Assembly: GCA_963969365.1 (NCBI GenBank)
Contig: OZ017753.1
Span: 248,001 to 312,000 of the forward strand
Source: Asterochloris sp. CNOR1
Lineage: Eukaryota; Chlorophyta; Trebouxiophyceae; Trebouxiales; Trebouxiaceae
DNA length: 64,000 bases
Reading direction: 5' to 3'
The position numbers were made by a program, and so were the translations under genes. The notes under the pieces are model-generated. The model had not been told where the DNA came from. It saw only the letters and a list, made by a program, of their open reading frames with translations, and did no database searches. Positions 1-10,144 of this stretch are shown in pieces (within the stretch, counting starts at the first letter, position 1; each line of letters opens with the position of its first letter).

Positions 1-143
1 CTGCAACCACATGGAGTTACAGGTCAATGATAGTTGCAGCCCTTCAATCAGCTGCAGACTCAGAGAGCCAGCCCCATGCTACCTGCACTGGGTGGCCTGC
101 TGCTCTATTGACCTTGTGAGCCTGAGTCCCCACTGTGTTGCAG

Positions 144-1957
144 GGCTCTGGCATATGAGGCCCTGGGCCTGTTTAGGCTGGCCCTGACAGCAGCGCAAGA
201 CGTTCCAGCATGGCCCCAGCTGCAGCTGCTGCTGACCACAGCTGCAGGCACGGCAGGGGAGCCCTTCCAGCAGCTGCCAGCCCTCCATGCCCTGCTGCTG
301 GCAGAGGCTGCCACAGTGCTGCAGCACCCTGGGGCGCTCATGTATGCCACCCTGAACAGGCTGCTGCTGAGAGGTCTCAGCCTCAGGGTGGAGGTGAGCT
401 CGCCTCAGTGCTTGAAACATGCGGGGACTGCTTGTCAGCTGGGCTCCCGTCATTGCTTGAATAAATGCGAGATTGCTTGCCAGCTGGGCTCCCTTCGTTG
501 CTTGAAACAATGTGGAGTTCTTGCCATCTGGGCTCCCCGGCAAAGAACACATCACCTGACATGCGCAAGGACGAAGGTCCTGTGTATGGGTTGCAGCTAC
601 TCCCGGCGGCCAAGGGTGCTGCCTCTGCACTGCCCAATGCTGCAGCATCTTCCCCCGCTATAACGTCATGCAGGCCATAAATTCCCTCCTGCCAGGGTTG
701 TTGCAGGCTGCAGCATGTCCTCCGATGCGGGCGGCTGCATTTCAGTCTGCTGATGTTGCGGCCTCCTGCTGCAGGACATCCCCTTGCTGCAGCAGCTGCT
801 CTTCAGCGGCGGCCAGAAGCACAACCAGGAGCGGGTCTTCATGCTGCGCCTGCTGGCAGGCGGGTTCAGGTGGGGCTTCTTTTCCTCCAGGTGTCCTGCC
901 ATGCATGGTGGCTTCCAACAGTGGGGCCAGTAAGCTGATGTTGGACGGCAATTCAATGAGCTGCTCAAGCACTCATCCTGCCACCTCAAGTTCCAATAGT
1001 CACGGTGGAGCGATCCCCTGGGCATGACTGCCTTCTGGGGTAGATCATACGGCCTTGTGGCAATCTGGGCCAGGAAGAGGCTGCTCCAGCACTTGTTTCC
1101 CACCTCAGTGCTGATCGTGCAGGGGCCCCCTGGATGTGGCTGCCTACCGTCGCCGCACCGTCCCAGAGCTGCTCATGAGTGTGCACGACTCGGCGCTGAC
1201 TGATGCTCACAAGCGGCGCCTGGCCCTGCTGGCGCTGCGCTCGCTGAGCGCGGCCCCAGAGTATGCTTGGCAGCTGGCCAACCGCTCAGGTGAGGGTGCG
1301 CCCCCCATAGCAAATGTTTTCTGAGAGCGGCTGTCACCTGGGGGCTGAACTGTTTGCTTCATGGGCAGGCAGTGGCGTGCTTTGAGCAGGCCTCTGGTAT
1401 GGCTGCCATTATTTGTAGCTGTGCCGGTTACCATCTGCAGTCCTGCACCGGATGACATTGGACGACAGTTGCAGTCCTGCACCAGACAACCATCTGCAGC
1501 CAGTGAGCTGGAGGCCGCCGACATCAGCTTTCTCTGCGCTGCCCTGCAGGGCTGGCTTCATGGCTGGGCACTACTGCTGTCCAGGCACTGCGGCAGGCTG
1601 GTGACGCTGCTGCTGATGTGGGACAGTTGTCCGGCCCCGCTGGCCATGCACATGTGACCTTGGATACCCTGCTTGCGCTGGCCAACGCTGCAGGGAGTGC
1701 TGCCTCCCCAGAACCGCAGGGCATCTTTGTACAAGAGCTGCAGGTGGTGCTGCAGCAGGCTAAAGGTTTGGCAGCAGGTAGGCAGCATGCAAGCCTGCTC
1801 TTACCGTTTGAGTTGGTTGTTGTATGCTGCAGGCTGCCTTGGTGGCAACCTCTGAGTCAGTGGTCCTGCTGCAGGCATTCTGACAGACTCATCATTGCAT
1901 GGGCTCATGACCCAGCTGGAGGCTTGCATGAGGAGGCTGTATCAGAAAAGTCTGTGA
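144..1957 (+). CDS. URB1: URB1/Npa1 (nucleolar pre-ribosomal-associated protein 1), C-terminal part
   Basis: The 3' end of a gene that starts left of the window. Exons by eye: 144-393, 775-869, 1122-1289, 1550-1777 and 1875-1957 (TGA), with phases agreeing at each joint. The peptide has the order of the conserved URB1 C-terminal (NopRA1) domain: a helix ending in NRLLLRGLSLRVE, then DIPLLQQLLFSG...RVFMLRLLAGGF, then YRRRTVPELLMSVHDSALTD, then a helical tail ending MRRLYQKSL. In yeast and animals URB1 acts in the nucleolus in early 60S assembly, around 27S pre-rRNA and its snoRNP factors; that role here is by homology. A TGTAA lies 92 bases past the stop. The gene runs convergent to the amidohydrolase on the other strand. 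Bases 1-143 look like the upstream intron. Least certain is the exact acceptor of the 1550 exon. Confidence 0.8.
406..540 (+). repeat. Three degenerate 45-bp tandem units in a URB1 intron
   Basis: Three consecutive units (about 406-450, 451-497, 498-540) share the core TTGCTTGAA followed by GCTTGYCAGCTGGGCTCCC. They sit just inside the donor of the first exon. They are intronic and diverged by roughly a quarter from each other by eye. Confidence 0.75.
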
Positions 1958-2677
1958 GGAGTGCTTCCCTGTGCTTGAGTGAAGTCAAGCAGAGAGTTAT
2001 TTCATGCATCAGATTGCAATTATGAGTTTCGAAAGTAAAGAGTGCCTATGTAAGTCACACTGTTGTTGGCTACCTTGAATCAGAGAGGAGCGGGCCTGGC
2101 ATTCCCTCATCCCGGGGGCCCATGCTCATTACTCACACTAAGCAGACTCAACTCAAGCTTGATCAGCATGTTGGCATCTTCCAAGGCCCTGGACAAATAT
2201 CAATGGCAAGGCTGTGCAGGTCCAAGATGCCCAGCAACAGCACATCTAAAAAGAGCTCACCTGGCAGGCCTGTTACATTTCCTCCCTCGTGCTTGCGTCC
2301 AATCTCAACTTCTGCAAGATTTGACCATCATGCATGCTATACCCCTGTTCATGGTGTCCTGGCTATAGCACAAGTCATGACACTGTTGAGTTCAGCAGCA
2401 CTGCCACCAGCCAAAACTTGAGGGCTAGTTTGACACTGACGACAAGGTCAAATTCTGAACATAAATCATTCGTCACCTCATATTTGGAGGTGCTCAGACA
2501 GCATCAGTGTAGAGTGAGCAGGGGGGCGACATTGATGGCAGGCAGCAAGCGCACAAGAAGCTGAGAAAACTGATGGGGAGGTGTTTGAAGTCAGACCTCA
2601 AAACCTATGCAAGGTATCCAGTACCAGATCCTCTATAAAGTGCTATTTAGCATCTTGGTGTGGCACTGAGAGTGAGT
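1958..2677. other. Convergent intergenic gap
   Basis: Between the URB1 stop and the amidohydrolase stop on the opposite strand. It is less GC-rich than the coding parts and holds only short unconvincing reading frames. A TGTAA at 2049-2053 is the likely poly(A) signal for URB1. No other element was recognised. Confidence 0.6.
2049..2053 (+). terminator. TGTAA poly(A) signal of URB1
   Basis: TGTAA, the usual chlorophyte polyadenylation signal, 92 bases after the proposed URB1 stop. A five-base motif alone is weak evidence; the position supports it. Confidence 0.4.
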
Positions 2678-5600
2678 TCACTTTAGGTATGAGCAGATGC
2701 GGGCAGAGCATTTCTTGTGCTCCTGGATCAACTCCTGCAGGTCACAGCAGGACCTCAGCTGTGCAACACCTGGCAGCACTGCAGCACGTCCTGCAGCCTG
2801 GCCCTTGAGCCACTCAACGTGCTGCAGCCACCTCCAGTTGCAGAGTGCAGTCAGGGGCACAGTGCACCCACCCAGCCTGCAGGCTGCTGCAAGCTCTACA
2901 CATCAGCTTTCCCAACACGCCTCAGGGCTTCCAGGAGGGGCAGACCCCAGAGGTGCAGAGCTAAAGACTCAACCCGTCCACTCATGCTGCAGAGCCGCAT
3001 CAGCCAACCGGCAGCAGTCTCCTGTAGCCTGGAGGCAAGCCTGAACTGCAAGCAGCCAAGTCTGCGACAGTCTCAAGGCTTTGTGTGCGGACATATCCCC
3101 TCATAAGGCAGGCAGGCAGTGCCTTGCACCACACAGACCTCAACCCTCCATGGGCCTCCCAAACCTTCCAGCGATGAACACAGGATACGAAACGCACTCA
3201 GAACCACCCTCCCACCTTCACATCACAGGTCTTCAGCTGGGCACCCTGCACGATAATGTCCCCATTGATGATGGACAGGTCCACAGGCCCCAGCCCTGGG
3301 GTGCAGAACGTCAGCGCTGCAATGGTGTCGATGCCAGCGCCTGCCATGGCCAGGCTGTCGGTCCGCCAGGCCACCAGATCTGCTGCCATGCCTGCACATG
3401 GTGCCTGGTGTCAGCCCTGAAGCATGGTGGTGCTCCACCTGGTAGGGGTCAGTGTGCACCAGTCATGCCTGCAGGCAGAGAGCTGTCATGACTGAAGCCT
3501 GCAGGTGCTTTGCTGGGTTAGCCTGCCATGCTTGCAGGCAGCGAAGGCTACTGCTGTGTCCACCCTGGGAGGTGCACAGATAGGGGCCAAGGATGCCTTG
3601 CATGCAGGCAGCAGCTGTAAGGCCTGCAAGTGCTTCAATAGGGGTTGCGGCCCTCAAGCATGGTGGTGCTCTTGTAAGACTGGAAGGGTGACTGTTGCCA
3701 TGCCTGCAGGCCGAGAAAGCATTGTTGTGTGAGGCTCACATGTGCTCTGATAGGGCCAGTTGTGCCAGCCTCAGTCAGCCTGCAGCCAGCAACAGGTGGC
3801 AGCAATTTGGCCTGAGGTCGGCCTGCATAGGCTGTCATGCCTGCAGATGGGCTGCCAGCCATCAACGCTGCAGGGCTTGCATGCAGCGCCAGCTGTCAGC
3901 TTTAAAGAGGGGAGGGCAAGCACGTGTGCCCAGGCAATGGTGACCAGCGCACAGGCTGGGCATCTGCTTTGCAGGTTCCTGTTGCCGCTTGCTTCCCAAC
4001 CTGTGATGTGTGCAGGAGCATGGAGCCCACAGCCCACCACAACCTGTACTGTGTTTGTGTGCAGCAGCATGGAGGCCACATAACATGAGCAAGAGGGGCG
4101 GCTGAGCAGCTTAGACCCAGCAGCACTTGCCCACAAATACAAAATAGAACATAAGCAAGTGGGGCGGCTGGATCCAGCAGCGCCTGAACATGAAATCCAC
4201 AGCAGCGCCTGATCTGCCCCAGCTGGCGCGCTGCGGTGGAGTGCTGGTGTGCTGATACTCTGAGACACAGGCCAAACTGCGCAACCGGAAGCGAATTGCT
4301 GGTGAGGTCCCTCTGCTTGCCTGGAGCAATGCGCCCAATGTCATCGCGCCCCAGATTCCTGGCTCCCCCAATCGTCCCACACGTGAGCGCTTCCCGGGCT
4401 GAGAGGCCTACAGGCAGGAAGTATTCTCTGGGAACCTCACGTGCTGGAGAAACCGGCGCGGTCTATACCATAACAGGAAGGCCCCTGTGTCAACGAGGTT
4501 CCAACACTGGGTGACCGACACACCTGTTGTAAAGTCAGGGCTCATGCTGATTTTGGGTGGTGTTTACGATCACCCTGACGATCACCCTCTGGTGGTGCTG
4601 GCCAGCTTGTGCTGTGGCATGGCCGGCCTGCACTCTGCGGCAGGGCTGTCCCATGGCCCAGCAAGAAGAAGAAGCAGGCCCTTGGACCTGACACAAGCTT
4701 TTGAGCTAAACAGGCACTGAATGTGTGGTCTTGCTGGACATGCAGGACGAGGACGACACCACCAGAAATCCCCATGTCAGCCCTGGTATTCTGATCACCC
4801 AACGACTTGCACACTGCCTGGATGAGGCCCTTACATTGCCCTAGGGACAGGCGTGCAGCCCTGGCCACCTTGGGAACCCGCAGGCTGCACTGTGCATACG
4901 ATGCCGATTACAGGAGTTGTGTGAGGTGAGGCTCGTAGGCAAGGGGCTGTATTACCCCAGCAGGCGCACCTTTGGGGTTGCCGTGGGCCCGCTGCAGGAG
5001 CATGGCGAGGCGTGCCTCGTGCAGCATGTGGCCTGAGTCATTGCTGGCAGTGCCGTCCACACCTAGCCCCACGTTGACTCCTTGATCCAGCCACCTGCGT
5101 ACCTGAGGCAGCAGCAGGCTGGGCAGTGTGGCCGGCTAACACTCTCAGTGCACGGACAGAGCCCATATGAAGGCCATACCAAACCAAGGCAGTGTGCAGG
5201 TGGAACGAGGCTGGCAGGCCTGTGCAGGCAAAGCAGGCTGTGGCATACGGCTGACCAGTTTGTCGAATCCAGCAGCAATGTCACTGCTCAACAGCCATTT
5301 CTATGCCTGCAATGCGCCACAGGCCCACCCCACACAGCCAACCCTGTCAAAGGCGCTGCATGCCTTGCAAAGCTGGCTCAGCCCAAACTGCACCAGCCAC
5401 CCCCACAATAGGGTTTGTTGCCTGCGGCTGCAGGCTGTTGCCCCTCAAGGCAGGTCTGGTGCCGCAGCCAGTGCAGCAGCTTTGAAGCTACACCCTAAAT
5501 GTCCTAATCTTGGACCTGGCCAGAGATTGTACAACACTCGAAAATGGCAGGCAGGGAGACAACACATCAACAGCCCATGACTGGTGTAGAGACTGCATGC

Positions 5601-8600
5601 TCAGGCCTGACAGCACCACACACAAAACTTCTCCCGGCCAGCTACAGCTCACCGGACCAATGCCAGAAGCCAGGCGCATGTTGCTGCTGGGGCAGTGCGC
5701 GATGCCGATCCCATGGTCTGCAAACTGCTTGATCTCCTTGTCATCAATGACGCAGCAGTGTGCAAACCACACATCGTCCTTATCCCAGCCCACAGACCTG
5801 CAGGCACAGGCTTGCATGAGACAAACCTGCAATTTGTGAGAGGAGGGTAAGCCACTGTTAGGCCACAGAGGGTCCACCTAGGAGAAGGGGACACCAGATT
5901 GGGCACAGCTGATGTCATCTGGCTGGCCTGCTGCCAGCATCTCACCCTGTGGGACACACAGGCACAGCTGATCAGGGGTAGGCGCACCAAAAGCAGCCTG
6001 CCTGGTGTTCGCACACTTTTGCCGTGCCCAGCCCTGACCTGGTGCTAGGCAAACCCAGACCTTGAGCAATTGCTCACAGTGGGCATGCCAAATCGCTGCT
6101 CTAGCTAAGCAAGCTGCTTAGCATCAGTTCACACAAGGTCCCAAATGGCAATCCACAATGGCTGCTTCCGACTTCTTACGCTAGCCAGTTGAGCTGACAG
6201 CACCAATTCAGGCACAGCTCACAAATTGTCCCAAGCAGGCGGTGAAGCTCAAGCTTATACACACTGGCGAGCCCTTCTGATCGACACCACCCATTTGTTT
6301 GCTGTGGATCCCCCAGCAACACACAGAGAACTTGCATCAGCTAAGCAGCAACTGCAGCTCACTTGATGTAGTGCGCTGAACGGCGCCCACCAAGCTTCAA
6401 GCAGATGCTCAGCCACAGCTGTGGCTCACCAAGTGCAGTCCCCCGGGCGATGACAGTTTCTGCAGAAGCCCAGCAAAAGCTGCAGAACATGTGATGCTGT
6501 CCACCTAAGACGCTCATCAACTTGCAAGACGCTCATCACTTCGCCAGATGCTCTTCTGCAGCTGCAGCTCACTTGATGTAGTCCCCTGGGCGGCAGTGAT
6601 AGAATTTTTGGCAGAAATCGATGTCCTCCTGGTTCTCGGCGAGGTGAGTGTGCAGGCGCACCCCAGGGTGCTTGCGTGCAATGCGTGCAGCCTCCTTCAT
6701 CAGGTTCTCTGTCACGTTGAAGGGGGCACAGGGCGCCAGGCTCATGCGCAGCATGCTGCAGGTGCAGGGAGGAGGCTGTTTTTAGCTTGAATGTCGCCAA
6801 CAGGCACGCAGCATTGATGAAGGTCCCCGCCTGGTCGTCCCACGTCAGGACATGGGCGGCGCCGAGCTCATGAGCAACATGCAGCACAAAAACACCACAG
6901 TAGGACAGCTGGTGCTGTTGATGATCATGCCGGACAGCTTCACTGTCGGGGAATGCAGAATGCCGAGGATCATTGGCATCAAAGCGCAGGAGCTGGCGGC
7001 GTCGTGCACAGCAGGCTGTCACGGGCAGAGGGCCTGCAGAAGCTGCGTTGCGGGAGTGGAGTCAGAGCCAGAGGGGACTGGATGGCAGAGGCTTAAGGCT
7101 TGGCATTCACCATATGGACAGCTAAGGTCAAAGTAGAAAGCAGCTGTCACACCAGACGGACGCAGATGCAACCCGTGTCACATGCAACACTGAAGGATGC
7201 ACAGGCATGGAGGCTGAGCTGCAGAGAGAGCAGATCTCCAAAGTCATAGGGGGTGCACATGGTGCCTTCAATTCCCACTTGGATTGCCACCATGTGAATG
7301 TGCATGGCAGCAAGGATGTGTATTGGGCAGCTGGTGCTTGCCACATTTGCGAGCACAGCGCAGTGTAGGCCACAGCTTAGTTGAATGCCATGTTGCAGTG
7401 TCCTGTGCGCCAGTTTGCGCGCCACCAAGCCTGGACGATGGCCAGATCAAGAGCGCCAAGTGTCCCAACATGCAGCACTAATCACGCCCATTCATTAGAT
7501 TCAATCATATTGCCGGAATTTGCAGTTCTGGCGGAGTAGCCAATGCATGCCGAAACGCTGCAAACAATCCTTTCCATGTTCTGCAGCAAGGTATGCATTC
7601 TGCAGATGGCCAATGATGATAGTGATGCCCTTTTGCAATTTGCATTGCTCTGCATACGCTTCATATAAGTGAGGTGTGTCAAGCTGTATTGGTGTGGTCA
7701 CAGAATGTCTGGACAGGGCGCATCACTAGCTTGCCTGACTTGCTACACGCTCAGCATGCAGTCCCAAAGGCGCTGCAATTACTTCATGCCTTGCAGCAGA
7801 GGGCCTGCAGGCACCCCAAGTCCCACACCAAAAGGACCCGCAGTCATCTCAAAAGGACCCGCAGTCCTCTAGAATGTGCAGCAAAGGGCCGGCAGTCACC
7901 CTGGCCCATGCACAAAAGGGCCCGCAGTCACCTGGACTCAATGCTGTCGCAAACCTTCCAAGTCCTCAGAGATATGCCTGTTGTGCCACATTGCTCCTCC
8001 ATGTAAGTGCCCATCATGACCCCACTATACCTGAACTTGGTGTTGTCGTGAAACTCTCCAATCAGTCGCTCCATATCCTTCAGCACAAAGTCCTCCTCCT
8101 CACAGACCTTGTCAGGGGGCATGCCCCCCTTGCTCTTGCTCATGCTCATTGCGCCGCGCGTGGGGTGGAAACGCAGCCCAATCTCCCTGCACAGACGTCG
8201 CAGTGTCAGCTGTGGCTGTGCTGACTGCTAGGACAACTCTGGCAGGCCCTGCTGGCAAGCCTCAACCTACCCGCACTGGCACGGCAGCTGTCAGCTATGG
8301 CTGCTCTGAGTGCCGTCACAGCGTTTTCTTCAGTTCAGTTCAGAGAGGCCTGCTGGCCAGCTCTGAAGGCAAGAGGCAGCCTAGCTGCTGTCTCTAGCTT
8401 GGCAGTACTGGTTCCAGGCCACGCCTTCACTTGGATGTCTGCCTTTTTGGCACCAATCTGAGGCCTGCCTGGCTGTCACAGTTGAGCTGGCAGGGCTGGA
8501 CCAGGCCAGCTTGCTGGAACAGCCTGCACCAGGCTCACACTTGCAGCCCACCTGGCTGCGGCGATGGAGTTCTCCAGCTTGACATTGTTGGGGTAGACGT

Positions 8601-9661
8601 AGAGGTGGTCCGACGAGGTGGTGCAGCCAGACATGATGAGCTCTGCCATGGCCAGCTTGCAGGCAATGTAGACATCGTGCCCCTGCAGGGGGCAGCAGAC
8701 AGCAGCTCGCAAACAGCAGAGAACGACTGTGTCCAGGCAACCAAATACAGTTGGCCAGGCCACCGTGCAAGCATTCTGAGTACTTTGCCCCAACAGAGGG
8801 AAGGCAAACGGCGCTTTGGCTACACAAAGTGACTTTTATCAAGCAACAAGTGTAGCTGGCACGCTGCTGGGGCAACAGTGTGCCTTTGGTCTGAGTGCTG
8901 GGGCAGAGCGCTGCTCACCTTGAGGTGCACCCAGGCCTCATAAAGGGTGGCCAGCCAGCCAAAGAGAAGCTGGTCCTGCACAGTGCAGACACGTGTTGAC
9001 CAGTTCAGCTTTGAAGAATGGGAGTCCAAGCTTGATGCGCAACGCCTGCTGAAGGGCACACGACCAAGCAACATGCCAGGCATGCATTGCAGCAAAGCAT
9101 GTGCAGCACGCCTGGGCCACGCAGCGGGTGAGGCACTGGAACATGTGATGGTGCGTGTTGACCATTCCAGGAATGACCACCTGCACAGACAAAGCCGAGG
9201 GTATCACAACAAGCTAGTGGCTCCAGCATCAAGTGAACACCTGCGCACCAACATAGGCCAACCCTACCCCATCAAGACGTTTTCCATGTCTGTCTCACAC
9301 ATGTGCAGTGTTAGGCAAAACACTGCATATCAAGCCAGACTGCGGCATAGTGCTCCAGGCTGACAAGACATACAACAGCAGTCTAGGCCAGGTAGTTGAC
9401 TGCCGCCAATGGTCGAGGGTCAGCAGCACGCACAATGCCAGAGCACAAAGTCCTTACGTGGTTGCTCAGCTCCAGGGTCTGGTCAGCCTCCTGCATGTCA
9501 GCTGGCAGCTGGTGCATGGGCCCCACCCAGGCAATCTCATTGCCCCTGATATAGATGGCTGCATTCTGCAGCTCCCCCAGCTGGCTGTCATGCGTGGCCA
9601 GGGTGGCAATGTCCTTCAACAAGATGGTGCCTGAGGGCACAGCACGTGCCCTGGGCACCAT
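2678..9661 (-). CDS. Amidohydrolase of the 8-oxoguanine deaminase / TRZ-ATZ (AtzB-like) group
   Basis: Eleven exons join in phase to 465 aa: 9661-9458, 9180-9112, 8975-8919, 8682-8552, 8186-8031, 6755-6573, 5797-5653, 5102-4970, 4407-4321, 3391-3216, 2734-2678. The protein follows the metal-dependent aminohydrolase plan: an N-terminal beta sandwich ([14 protein letters not shown]), the HxH metal site in [14 protein letters not shown], the HTHLAE histidine, WFAHCC, the catalytic aspartate in [13 protein letters not shown], a [14 protein letters not shown] strand return, and a C-terminal helix ELIQEHKK. The family deaminates 8-oxoguanine, isocytosine or hydroxy-triazines; the exact substrate cannot be read here. 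Introns at 9111 and 4320 use GC donors (GC-AG). Proteins like this are best known from bacteria, so ancient transfer is possible, but the gene is fully intron-loaded. An upstream non-coding or N-terminal exon cannot be excluded: a pyrimidine-rich acceptor lies just before the ATG. Confidence 0.85.
3392..4320 (-). repeat. Array of degenerate copies of an exon-start/acceptor in the amidohydrolase
   Basis: This 0.9-kb intron repeats the motif TGCCTGCAGGC with flanking GCCATG or TCATG at about 3464, 3528, 3598, 3698, 3836 and 3870. On the minus strand these resemble the true acceptor and first codons of the next exon (acceptor at 3392-3394, exon reading GMAADLVAW). Spacing is roughly 60-130 bp. 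The copies are decayed and carry no long frame. Confidence 0.65.
6360..6450 (-). repeat. Two degenerate echoes of an amidohydrolase exon end
   Basis: The 3' end of the exon 6755-6573, read on the plus strand as CACTTGATGTAGTCCCCTGGG, recurs in the downstream intron near 6361-6385 and 6428-6450 in altered form, each with the splice-donor side retained. Confidence 0.6.
7799..7935. repeat. Intronic minisatellite, about five imperfect units
   Basis: Five imperfect copies of AAAAGGRCCCGCAGTCAYC start near 7799, 7832, 7853, 7882 and 7915 inside an amidohydrolase intron. The spacers are irregular and partly repeated. Copies are not identical and no cas-like gene is near, so this is a minisatellite, not a CRISPR array. 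Confidence 0.75.
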
Positions 9662-10144
9662 GCTGCCCGACTGCAGCAGGGGGTTGCTGGGGTCAAAGTC
9701 CAGGAGAAGAGCAAGGGTCAGTCAGAGTCAGATCTGCACAGCTTCACGGCAATCTTCAATACACAGGGACTGATGCCAGTCACGACGTCTGTGCAAATGC
9801 GCAAGTTGACCAAATGTGGCCCTTCAGGCTACAGGGCTTCTGGTGGCATGCCAATTTCAGCATCCATACGACATCTGGGACTACAGCACTGCTCTTTCCC
9901 GAAGGCAGGATAGCAGGCATTGTGCAAACCCGTGCCCCCAGATGTTCTGACCTGACCAAACACAGCAGCTCTTCCGTCACCAGATGTCTCACCAATGCTC
10001 AAAACTGTAAGCTTACAGAGCCTCGTCAGAATTGATGCATCTTCAAGAAGAGGGCTAGATTTGGCTGCAGCTGTGGGCTATTCCCATTCTTGGAGCTTGG
10101 CGCCAGAGCAGCAGATGCGGGAGCCAGATCACTGCAGATGCTAG
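9662..10144. other. Divergent promoter region of the amidohydrolase and GT64 genes
   Basis: About 480 bases between two divergent start codons. No TATA box or known element stands out. A pyrimidine-rich acceptor-like stretch at about 9676-9705 (minus strand) hints at a 5'-UTR or leader intron for the amidohydrolase. Confidence 0.5.

Noticed and set aside
2697-3106. Plus-strand frames over the amidohydrolase 3' end
   Set aside because: The minus strand here holds the conserved last exon ELIQEHKK and its intron; the plus frames resemble nothing.
7799-7935. Possible CRISPR-like array
   Set aside because: Repeats are unequal, spacers partly alike, host is eukaryotic, and no cas genes are near.
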